Shown one piece after another: positions 16,260 to 23,456 of a stretch of 37,448 bases of DNA. This stretch comes from Pseudomonadota bacterium (lineage in GTDB: Bacteria; Pseudomonadota; Alphaproteobacteria; Rhizobiales; Beijerinckiaceae): the NCBI GenBank assembly GCA_023386155.1, contig JAEWKH010000102.1, positions 1 to 37,448 on the forward strand, read 5' to 3'. Within the stretch, counting starts at the first letter, position 1, and each line of letters starts with the position of its first letter. A program made the translations under genes and the position numbers. A model generated the notes under the pieces. It had not been told where the DNA came from. It saw only the letters and a list, made by a program, of their open reading frames with translations, and did not search any database.

Positions 16260-17324
16260 ATGGACAAGCCCGCATATGCCCCCTCGCCCTGGTGGACACC
16301 CCATGTCCATGCGGACAGGCGCCCGTTCCTGATGGGCCGGAACCGCATCCAGGCGGCGCTGCGAAGCTTCTTCGCGGCAAGGGACTTCGTGGAGGTCGAC
16401 ACGGCCACGCTCCAGACCTCGCCGGGCAACGAGGCCCATCTCCATGCCTTCGCGACGGAGGCCATCGGCCTCGATGGGTCGCGGGCGCCCCTCTATCTCC
16501 ACACCTCGCCCGAATTCGCCTGCAAGAAGCTCCTGGCCGCGGGCGAGCCCCGCATCGCCTGCTTCGCCCATGTCTACCGCAACCGGGAGCGCGGCCCCCT
16601 GCACCATCCGGAGTTCACCATGCTCGAATGGTACCGGGCGGGCGAGAGCTACGAGACGCTCATGCAGGATTGCGGGGAGATCCTGGGCCTTGCGGCCGAG
16701 ACGGCGGGCACCCGCACCCTGGCCTGGCGCGGCCGGGAGACCGATCCCTTCCAGGCGCCGGAGCGCCTGAGCGTGGCCGAGGCCTTCGAGCGCTTCGCCG
16801 GCATCGACCTCCTCGCCTCCATCGACCGGAGCGGCGCGACGGACAGGGACCTGCTGGCCGCGAGCCTGAAGGCGGCGGGCCTGCGGGTGGCCGGAGACGA
16901 CACCTGGTCCGACCTGTTCAGCCGCGTCATCGTGGAGCGGGTCGAGCCCAATCTCGGCCTCGGGCGCGCCACGATCCTAGACGAATACCCAGTCGCGGAG
17001 GCGGCGCTGGCCCGCCCGACCGCCCATGACCCGCGGGTGGCGGAGCGGTTCGAGCTCTATGCCTGCGGCGTAGAGCTCGCCAATGCCTTCGGCGAGTTGA
17101 CCGATGCGGCCGAGCAGCGGCGTCGGTTCGAGGCGGAAATGCGTGAAAAGATGCGGGTCTATGGAGAAAGCTATCCTGTGGACGAGGACTTCCTGACGGC
17201 GCTGGCCCAGATGCCCGAGGCGAGCGGCATCGCCCTCGGCTTCGACCGGCTCGTGATGCTCGCCACCGGCGCTGCCCGCATCGACCAGGTGCTCTGGGCG
17301 CCCGTGCCGGAGACAAGCCGTTGA
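16260..17324 (+). CDS. epmA: EF-P--(R)-beta-lysine ligase
   Basis: This class II lysyl-tRNA-synthetase paralogue attaches (R)-beta-lysine to EF-P. The 354-aa protein keeps only the catalytic core and lacks the anticodon-binding domain of LysRS, as expected for EpmA/GenX/PoxA. Motif 2 is FAHVYRNRERGPLHHPEFTMLEWY and motif 3 is GIALGFDRLVMLATG. ELANAFGELTDAAEQRRRFE supplies the substrate pocket. ATG 16260 is chosen because the frame upstream to 16152 runs through the 29-bp palindrome. It overlaps epmB by 4 bp. Confidence 0.95.
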   Translation: MDKPAYAPSPWWTPHVHADRRPFLMGRNRIQAALRSFFAARDFVEVDTATLQTSPGNEAHLHAFATEAIGLDGSRAPLYLHTSPEFACKKLLAAGEPRIACFAHVYRNRERGPLHHPEFTMLEWYRAGESYETLMQDCGEILGLAAETAGTRTLAWRGRETDPFQAPERLSVAEAFERFAGIDLLASIDRSGATDRDLLAASLKAAGLRVAGDDTWSDLFSRVIVERVEPNLGLGRATILDEYPVAEAALARPTAHDPRVAERFELYACGVELANAFGELTDAAEQRRRFEAEMREKMRVYGESYPVDEDFLTALAQMPEASGIALGFDRLVMLATGAARIDQVLWAPVPETSR

Positions 17325-18370
17325 ATGCCGGTCGCCCCATCCGCACCCCTGCCGAGCTGGCCGAAGCGGGCCTCGTCGCGCCTGAGGAGCTCGCCGGGCT
17401 CGAGGCCGTGGCCGAGCGCTATGCCGTCGCGATCACCCCCGCCATGGCCGCCCTCATCGACCGGAGCGACCCGCACGATCCGATCGCGCGACAGTTCGTG
17501 CCGGATGCGGCCGAGCTCAACGTCACGCCCGAGGAGCGCAACGATCCCATCGGCGATCTCGCGCATTCGCCCGTCGAAGGCATCGTCCACCGTTATCCCG
17601 ACCGGGTCCTCCTCAAGGCCGTGCATGTCTGCCCGGTCTATTGCCGCTTCTGCTTCCGCCGCGAGATGGTCGGCCCGCAGGGGCTCGGCACCCTCTCGCC
17701 CGAGGCCATGGACAGGGCCTTCGCCTATATCGCCGATCATCCGGAGATCTGGGAGGTCATCCTCACCGGAGGCGATCCTCTGGTGCTCTCGCCCCGCCGC
17801 CTCGCCGAGATCATGCAACGGCTCTCCGCCATCGATCACGTGAAGATCGTCCGCATCCACAGCCGGGTCCCCGTGGTCGAGCCCGAGCGCATCGACGAGG
17901 CGCTGATCGCGGCGATCAGGGCGAGCGGCAAGACGGCCTATGTGGCGCTCCACGCCAATCATCCGCGCGAGCTCACCCCGGCGGCCCGCGAGGCCTGTGC
18001 CCAGCTGGTCGATTCCGGCATCGTCATGGTCAGCCAGTCGGTGCTCCTGAAGGGCGTCAACGACGATCCCGATACCCTGGCCGCCCTCATGCGCGCCTTC
18101 GTGGAGACGAGGATCAAGCCCTATTACCTCCACCATCCCGACCTCGCTCCCGGCACGAGCCATTTCCGCCTGTCCATCGAGGAAGGCCGTGCCCTGGTGG
18201 CGGGGCTGCGCGGCCGGATTTCGGGCCTCTGCCAGCCGACCTACATCCTCGACATTCCCGGCGGGCATGGGAAGGCGGTGATCGGGCCCGACGCCATCCG
18301 CGAGAACGGCGGCGGCTACACGGTCTCGGATTTCAGGGGCGGCGAGCACGCCTATCCTCCCTCCGAGTGA
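17321..18370 (+). CDS. epmB: EF-P (R)-beta-lysylation enzyme, lysine 2,3-aminomutase homologue
   Basis: This radical-SAM, PLP-dependent aminomutase converts L-lysine to (R)-beta-lysine for EpmA. The 349-aa protein has the cluster-binding CxxxCxxC in VCPVYCRFCFRRE (about residues 104-116), an LTGGDPLVLSP segment after it, and a C-terminal PLP-lysine candidate in DIPGGHGKAVIGP. It is shorter than clostridial lysine 2,3-aminomutase, as EpmB is. TTG 17321 overlaps the epmA stop (TTGA), indicating translational coupling. No epmC hydroxylase gene is adjacent. Confidence 0.95.
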   Translation: MNAGRPIRTPAELAEAGLVAPEELAGLEAVAERYAVAITPAMAALIDRSDPHDPIARQFVPDAAELNVTPEERNDPIGDLAHSPVEGIVHRYPDRVLLKAVHVCPVYCRFCFRREMVGPQGLGTLSPEAMDRAFAYIADHPEIWEVILTGGDPLVLSPRRLAEIMQRLSAIDHVKIVRIHSRVPVVEPERIDEALIAAIRASGKTAYVALHANHPRELTPAAREACAQLVDSGIVMVSQSVLLKGVNDDPDTLAALMRAFVETRIKPYYLHHPDLAPGTSHFRLSIEEGRALVAGLRGRISGLCQPTYILDIPGGHGKAVIGPDAIRENGGGYTVSDFRGGEHAYPPSE

Positions 18371-18452
18371 GGAGCCGGCGCCGGTTTCGCCGAACGGACG
18401 GCCGGGAATTGAGGTAAGATCCCTCCCGGTCCGATGCTTTAGGCGGAGCCGG

Positions 18453-18821
18453 ATGATGGCTAAGGATGCGGGCGAGCCGTTGGAACGCGAGGAACAGCGC
18501 GTCGATTCCACCTTCCGCAACGGCTCCATCACGGCCATCGGGGTCGTCGTCGGATTCTCCCTGGGTTTTTTGAGCCGTTGGGCGGCGCTCCCCGGAGACT
18601 GGGAGCATTCGGATCTTGTTTCGGTTGCCCTGATCACCCTGGGCCTTGCCCTGCAAGTCAAGGCGCTGGCGGATCTGCTCCTGGTCTCCTCGCTCCAGCT
18701 CAAGCGCTACAACCGCTCGGTCCGGTTCTTTCTGAGCGGCCTCGTTCTGGTCGGCATCGGAGTGGTGTTTGCCGTCTTCGCCGATCTTCTCGGCTTCGGC
18801 GGTGTCGTGCTTAACGGATGA
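18453..18821 (+). CDS. small integral membrane protein, hypothetical (122 aa)
   Basis: A charged cytoplasmic N-terminus (about 22 residues, LEREEQRVDSTFRNGS) is followed by three hydrophobic helices at about residues 26-44, 56-80 and 91-115. Each helix has small residues and few charges. The frame begins at ATG 18453 (or the adjacent in-frame ATG 18456) and ends 4 bp from the convergent arfB stop. I do not recognise a family; similar short three-helix proteins are frequent in Hyphomicrobiales. Confidence 0.75.
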   Translation: MMAKDAGEPLEREEQRVDSTFRNGSITAIGVVVGFSLGFLSRWAALPGDWEHSDLVSVALITLGLALQVKALADLLLVSSLQLKRYNRSVRFFLSGLVLVGIGVVFAVFADLLGFGGVVLNG

Positions 18822-18825
18822 ATCC

Positions 18826-19248
18826 TCAATCGAAGCCGGGCTTGGCGCTGCGGCCCTTCTTGATGTCGGACCGGCGCCCCTTGGCCTCGAGCCTGCGTTT
18901 CTTCGAGGCCAGGGTCGGGCGCGTGGGCCGGCGCGCCTTGGGGCGTTCGGTCGCCTGCCGGATCAGCTCGACCAGACGCTCGACCGCATCCTCCCGGTTG
19001 CGGTCCTGGCTGCGGAAGCGCTGGGCCGTGATGACGAGAACGCCGTCATTGGTCATGCGCCTCCCGGCGATCCGCTCCAGCTTTTCCTTGACGTAATCCG
19101 GCAGCGACGGGGAGTTGCGCACGTCGAAGCGCAGCTGCACGGCCGTCTCCACCTTGTTGACATTCTGGCCGCCCGGGCCGGAGGCGCGGATGAAGCTCTC
19201 CTGAAGCTCCGCCTCGTCGAGCGCGATGGAATTCGTCACCTGGATCAT
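18826..19248 (-). CDS. arfB: alternative ribosome-rescue peptidyl-tRNA hydrolase
   Basis: ArfB (YaeJ) releases peptides from ribosomes stalled on truncated mRNA. The 140-aa protein, from ATG 19248, has the catalytic GGQ within RASGPGGQNVNKVET. Its C-terminal tail is long and highly basic (RPTRPTLASKKRRLEAKGRR), the part that inserts into the empty mRNA channel. It lacks the additional domains of RF1/RF2. The frame stays open to 19434, but those residues overlap the divergent AEC promoter and are not family-like. Confidence 0.95.
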   Translation of the reverse strand: MIQVTNSIALDEAELQESFIRASGPGGQNVNKVETAVQLRFDVRNSPSLPDYVKEKLERIAGRRMTNDGVLVITAQRFRSQDRNREDAVERLVELIRQATERPKARRPTRPTLASKKRRLEAKGRRSDIKKGRSAKPGFD

Positions 19249-19403
19249 CGGAACCTCGGACCGGACGGGAAAAACAAGTGGGGCGTCGGACCCGAATTCC
19301 AATGCAAGCTTATCCGGCGCTTGTCGATGGCCCCGAGACGCCTTAAGCGCCTCGTGCCCCCTCTTTGCCCGGGCCCATCCACCGGGCTCATCCCTGGCTC
19401 TCC

Positions 19404-20330
19404 ATGTCCGCGATCCTCGCAAGCCTGATCCCAACCTTCCTGATCATCGCGACCGGCTGGCTCTGCCGGGTGACGAATTTCGTCGGCGAGCCGCAATGGT
19501 CGGGGCTCGAGCGGGTCACCTACATGATCTTCTTTCCGGCGCTCATCATCGACACCCTGTCCCGGGCTGACCTGTCCTCCGTCCCCGTCCTCGGCGTCGG
19601 CGGGGCGCTGGTCGGGGCGATTCTGACGATGGCCGCCCTCGTTCTGGCCCTGAGGCCCGTGCTGGAGCGCCGCTTCGGAATCGACGGCCCGAGCTTCACG
19701 TCCATCTTTCAGGGCGCCACGCGCTGGAACACGTTCGTCGGGCTCGCCGTCGCGGGGAGCCTGTTCGGGCAGCGCGGGGTTGCCCTGATCGCGGTCGCCA
19801 TCGCGGCCATGGTGCCGCTCCTGAACCTGCTGGCCTTCTACGTCTTCATCCGGTTCGCGGGCAGGCCCAGGCAAAGCCCCTGGGACATCCTGCGCTCGTT
19901 CGTGACCAATCCCTTCATCTGGTCCTGCGCCATCGGGCTTGCGCTGAATTTTCTGTTTCCGCCCCTGCCGAAGCCCGTCGCCGGATACATCGAACTGACG
20001 GGCCGGGCGGCTCTCGCGGCAGGCCTGCTCATCGTCGGCGCGGGCCTCGACATCCGCAGGCTCGCCAGTCCCGGCCTGCCGCATGTTCTGGCTGCCGGCC
20101 TCAAGCTCGTCCTGATGCCGATCATGGCCGTAACCTATGCCGGCCTGATCGGCGTCAGCGGCAGCGACCTGACGGTGACGACCATCGCGGCCTCCGTTCC
20201 GTCGGCCAGCGCCGCCTATGTGCTCGCCCGCCAGATGGGCGGCAATGCGGGCCTCATGGCCGAGATCCTGACCCTGCAGACGCTGCTGGCCCTGGCTTCG
20301 ATGCCACTGCTGATTTCTCTCCTGAATTGA
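19404..20330 (+). CDS. AEC (auxin efflux carrier) family transporter
   Basis: The 308-aa protein has about ten membrane helices in two five-helix halves. These include SLIPTFLIIATGWLCRV at the N-terminus, the FQGATRWNTFVGLAVAG segment of the first half, and a C-terminal SVPSASAAYVLARQMGGNAGL that is the recurrent AEC signature before the last helices. The ATG at 19404 gives the proper N-terminal helix. Family members move dicarboxylates or other organic anions; the substrate here is not evident. Confidence 0.9.
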   Translation: MSAILASLIPTFLIIATGWLCRVTNFVGEPQWSGLERVTYMIFFPALIIDTLSRADLSSVPVLGVGGALVGAILTMAALVLALRPVLERRFGIDGPSFTSIFQGATRWNTFVGLAVAGSLFGQRGVALIAVAIAAMVPLLNLLAFYVFIRFAGRPRQSPWDILRSFVTNPFIWSCAIGLALNFLFPPLPKPVAGYIELTGRAALAAGLLIVGAGLDIRRLASPGLPHVLAAGLKLVLMPIMAVTYAGLIGVSGSDLTVTTIAASVPSASAAYVLARQMGGNAGLMAEILTLQTLLALASMPLLISLLN

Positions 20331-20412
20331 CTTTACAACTTAAGAGATAGTGGAATCATCTTGTTTTATTTATAGTTGTGTTGCTATCTAGGGAAACTGA
20401 AACAAAGAGACA

Positions 20413-20670
20413 GTGTCGTCCTCGATGTCCAAATCTCCGCGCCAAATCCTCAAAGTCCCGGCTTCGGATGACCGGCAGGGGGCCTCCGAGGAGAGGAGCA
20501 CGAGTCACGAGGGCATGACGGCATCTGAAACGGCCCGGTACATTTCCGAGTTCTCGGCGGAGCTGTCCTATCTCGCCCGCGAGGCGCGGCTCGATCTTCT
20601 CGCCTATCTCCTGGACATGGCGCGGCTGGAAGCCATCAGGACCCTCCAGGATCCCGAAAAGGACCAGTAG
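20413..20670 (+). CDS. small hypothetical protein (up to 85 aa)
   Basis: The frame runs from GTG 20413, with ATG 20425 and ATG 20515 as alternatives. The C-terminal half (ETARYISEFSAELSYLAREARLDLLAYL) looks like two amphipathic helices, and the N-terminal half is polar and probably disordered. The helical part alone, from ATG 20515 behind CGAGGGC, may be the true product. The family is unknown; short helical proteins of this kind occur widely in Hyphomicrobiales. Confidence 0.6.
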   Translation: MSSSMSKSPRQILKVPASDDRQGASEERSTSHEGMTASETARYISEFSAELSYLAREARLDLLAYLLDMARLEAIRTLQDPEKDQ

Positions 20671-20761
20671 AGCTGTTTCTACTTGCGTGGAATCAGCTCT
20701 CTTCTTGGGTTTGCCGCGTTTTTTGACAGCGAACCGGGGCCACTTCGCCGAAAAATGCGCT

Positions 20762-20812
20762 AGCGCATCGTGCGAAAAAGTGGATCCGGTTTTTCGCACT
20801 CAACGATGCGCT
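20762..20812. repeat. palindromic repeat, copy 1 of a tandem pair
   Basis: Outer arms AGCGCATCG (20762-20770) and CGATGCGCT (20804-20812) and inner arms TGCGAAAAA (20771-20779) and TTTTTCGCA (20790-20798) form an almost continuous 18-bp stem. It lies between the small hypothetical gene and the dprA fragment, which converge. The sequence is related to the copy at 4630-4677. Confidence 0.75.
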
Positions 20813-20818
20813 CTCTAC

Positions 20819-20878
20819 AGAGCGGAGCATCGGATCCGATCCCAAAAGTGGGTCCACGTTTCACGTCCGATGCTCTAG
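20819..20878. repeat. palindromic repeat, copy 2 of a tandem pair
   Basis: Perfect 10-bp arms GAGCATCGGA (20825-20834) and TCCGATGCTC (20866-20875) flank an AAAAGTGG-containing interior like that of copy 1. The unit ends 6 bp before the dprA stop codon. Together with copy 1 it probably forms a two-way transcription barrier. Confidence 0.7.
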
Positions 20879-20883
20879 GCGGC

Positions 20884-21339
20884 TCAGCGTCCGACGATCA
20901 GCGAGACCGCGTTGCCGCCGTGGCGCTCCAGGCGGCCGGCGATCTCGAGCTCCAGGAGGGCCATCTGGACGCTGCGGATCGGAAGCCCGGACTGCCGGAC
21001 CAGATCGTCGATGGCGACCGGCGAGGGCCCGAGAAAGGCGATCACGTCGGCCTCGCCCTCGCCCGCTTCCTCGTCGAACCCAGCCTCGGGCCCGACCGGC
21101 CGCACGGGAGCGCGGGCAATATCGGGGAGGTCCAGCTCGTCCCAGAGCTCTTCGGAAGTGAGGATGCGATCCGGCTCCTCCGCGCTTCGGTCGAGGTGGG
21201 GGCCGGAAGCGATCAACGGCTCCAGGACGCTCGTCACATGCTCGATGCCGGCGCACAGGGTGGCGCCGTCGCGGATGAGGTCGTTCGTCCCCTCGGCGCG
21301 GGGGTCGAGGGGCGAGCCCGGAACGGCAAAGACCTCCCG
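20884..21339 (-). pseudogene. dprA: 3' fragment of dprA, cut by transposon insertion
   Basis: DprA loads RecA on incoming single-stranded DNA during natural transformation. Only the last 152 or so codons remain. The frame reads from the end of the Rossmann domain (REVFAVPGSPLDP, then EGTNDLIRDGATL) through an acidic linker to the C-terminal winged-helix domain (VAIDDLVRQSGLPIRSVQMALLELEIAGRLERHGG). Immediately upstream the frame enters a transposon end and meets a TGA within seven codons. The start codon, SAM-like domain and most of the DNA-binding domain are missing from the window. The remaining piece should be non-functional. A topA gene, a usual downstream neighbour of dprA, is not present. 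Confidence 0.9.
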
Positions 21340-21469
21340 TGTTGAATCTCATTAAGCTCGACTTTGAATTCTATTTTCCTTCAAGGGGTTAGAAAACTTT
21401 GTCTCAAGAGTGTGTCACTCTGAATCCTATCAAGCCAGGCACTCGGCCCACGGAATCTCATAAAGCCAG
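21340..21469. repeat. transposon end with three TnsB-type binding repeats
   Basis: Starting exactly where dprA homology stops, the sequence begins TGTTGAATCTC. Three related 17-bp repeats lie in the same orientation: GAATCTCATTAAGCTCG (21344-21360), GAATCCTATCAAGCCAG (21422-21438) and GAATCTCATAAAGCCAG (21453-21469). A terminal TGT plus several spaced transposase sites is the normal structure of Tn7/Tn5053-type ends. The 5 bp just outside (TCCCG, 21335-21339) would be one copy of the expected target-site duplication; the other is not in view. Confidence 0.85.
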
Positions 21470-21557
21470 TCAGCGCGCTTTCGCAGATGAATTCGCCCTC
21501 CCCGTCGAGGCGAGCCCTTGATCTTGCTGCTGCCGCCCGAATGCACTCCCACCCCTG

Positions 21558-23456
21558 TCATCTGTTACCAATCTCGATCGGCACCGCTTCGAGCTGGTCG
21601 CGCCGATAGAAAGGGCACACGGATGTGGCCGTCGCCCTTATCGTTTCGAGGCCGGGGTACCTTTCGAGCATCCGAACCATGACCCGCGGCGTTCTGCCAT
21701 TGGCCTTGGCGAGAGACTGGCCAGACACCCAAGTCTTGTGAAACGCCTCGGCCGATGCCTTGTCGACCCTGATCCAGCGGCCGGAATGGGGCGCAGCCTT
21801 GATATGCCCTCCGGCGATCAGACCGCGAGTCACCGTGGCATGGAGGCCGTAGTTGTCGCGAACCCATCTGAGCGTGACCCCCTCGCGGCCCCGATCCGAT
21901 CGGCGGAATTCCTTCATGAACCGGCTTGCCTCTTCGGCGTCGAAGATCAGGGCGTTCAATCCCGCACCCTCCGGGATCTGCGTCAGCGGCGCTAGCTCGC
22001 CCGATGCCATGGCTCCGACGAGCGCTTTCGTTGAGTGGTCCCGGGTCGTCGTTGCCATGACTTGAGAGAAGGTCCACGTCTTTAGCGGAGCCTTCCGGCG
22101 CGGACGCCAGCCTGAATTCAGTGAGGCGACGAGGCGCTCGAGTTCCAGGTGCGTGAAATAGTAGTACCTTATCTTCCTCGCCCCATGACATACGGGTCCG
22201 AGTAACGGCTCGATCACCTGATCCTCGACAAGCCTCCTCGCAAGGTTATTCCTTATCCCAAGCCGCCGCTTCACCTCCGGATATCCGAGGAGCGGCTTGC
22301 CGGGCGGGCAGATCTCGTCCACGGACGCACGGTCGACTGCCATGTACCCGTTATGCCGCTGCCTTCTCGTGATCTTGAGGATCCCGGCTTTCCTGAGCGT
22401 GCGGTGCACGTCTGCTGAACGCCCGATACGCTTTTTCAAGTCGGAGAAGGAAAGGTATGGCCGCTCAGTCTCGCTCTCAGGCCCCGTTATCGAATTGCCG
22501 CGCGTGAGGATGCCGTCCCACTCCTCAAGCGCGAACCTCGCGACGGCCCGCCGGACGGTCGCCCAAGGTTCACAATGGTCTCTCGTCAGGAACCCCCACA
22601 ATCCGCCGAGATGCGGGGCGAGCCGCGCGGAGCGCCTGCCCCTGGCTTTGCTCTCTGCGATGCGCGTGTCGAGGTAAGTTGAAAGCCCCTCGGGCCAATC
22701 ACGGAGCGCTTCCCATCCCGCCTGCAGCTGCGCGACGATCCGTGTGAAGTCCTCGTACGTTTGCGCATACCCGAAAACCTGGCTCAGACCGCGAAAGCCG
22801 GCGTATCTGCCGAAAACCAGCACCGCGTCCATCAGTTCGCCGAGGCTGAGATGGGCGAGGCCGGCCGGAACGCCGCAGGTCCCGGCGAGGTCAGGGTGCA
22901 CCGCGGGAAAGCCGGCTGCGAGCGCGATCATTGCCGTCCCCCGAAGCTGTTGTGACGGGATTTTCACCGGACGCGCGACGTCGATGCCGGCGGAGCACTT
23001 GGGACACGTGAAAAGGGGACCGAGCCGGCTGTAGCTCTTGCTGCACACGGGACACACCCTCACCAGCCGCCGCAGATGCAGCGGACACGCTTGGACAGCT
23101 TTGAGATCGAAGACGCCGGAGTGATATCCGCGCTCCACTAAGCAGTCGGGGCAGTGCTTGTACGTCGTGCGCTCGAGTACGCGCTCGTCGACCACATGGC
23201 AGAAGAACCTGCGCTGTCCGCCTGCTTTCAAGTAGACCCGCTGAGCCGCTTCGTCCTCAGGGATGGCTAGGAGAGCGGACGCTGCGCGGACGTCCGCCCC
23301 GGACCACTTGTAGAACGCGGCAGGCGTTTTCAGCACCGAAACCATCCAGTATGGCTCGTCATAATTGTTATGCGCCGCGACGCGTCCCATCAGACCTGCA
23401 AGGCTTTCGTCTGGATATGGCTTGAGCGGAAAGAGAACCGGGCAAATCGTTTCCAT
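21558..23456 (-). CDS. tniQ: TniQ/TnsD family target-selection protein, copy 1
   Basis: The 632-aa protein begins at ATG 23456, sharing one base with the upstream tniQ stop (TAATG). The N-terminal TniQ domain starts VLFPLKPYPDESLAGLMGR and continues to a Cys/His zinc-binding region at about residues 95-160 (HCPDC, CPLH, CPVC, CPKC). A long C-terminal half follows, with repeated helix-turn-helix-like segments, ending near CPFYRRDQLEAVP. Such proteins bind an attachment site and recruit TnsC. An open frame runs upstream to 24512 inside the other tniQ, but it is a shadow. Confidence 0.93.
   Translation of the reverse strand: METICPVLFPLKPYPDESLAGLMGRVAAHNNYDEPYWMVSVLKTPAAFYKWSGADVRAASALLAIPEDEAAQRVYLKAGGQRRFFCHVVDERVLERTTYKHCPDCLVERGYHSGVFDLKAVQACPLHLRRLVRVCPVCSKSYSRLGPLFTCPKCSAGIDVARPVKIPSQQLRGTAMIALAAGFPAVHPDLAGTCGVPAGLAHLSLGELMDAVLVFGRYAGFRGLSQVFGYAQTYEDFTRIVAQLQAGWEALRDWPEGLSTYLDTRIAESKARGRRSARLAPHLGGLWGFLTRDHCEPWATVRRAVARFALEEWDGILTRGNSITGPESETERPYLSFSDLKKRIGRSADVHRTLRKAGILKITRRQRHNGYMAVDRASVDEICPPGKPLLGYPEVKRRLGIRNNLARRLVEDQVIEPLLGPVCHGARKIRYYYFTHLELERLVASLNSGWRPRRKAPLKTWTFSQVMATTTRDHSTKALVGAMASGELAPLTQIPEGAGLNALIFDAEEASRFMKEFRRSDRGREGVTLRWVRDNYGLHATVTRGLIAGGHIKAAPHSGRWIRVDKASAEAFHKTWVSGQSLAKANGRTPRVMVRMLERYPGLETIRATATSVCPFYRRDQLEAVPIEIGNR

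Noticed and set aside
17171..18703. Long minus-strand frame over epmB
   Set aside because: It is a shadow of epmB, which carries the radical-SAM cysteines and a stop/start overlap with epmA.
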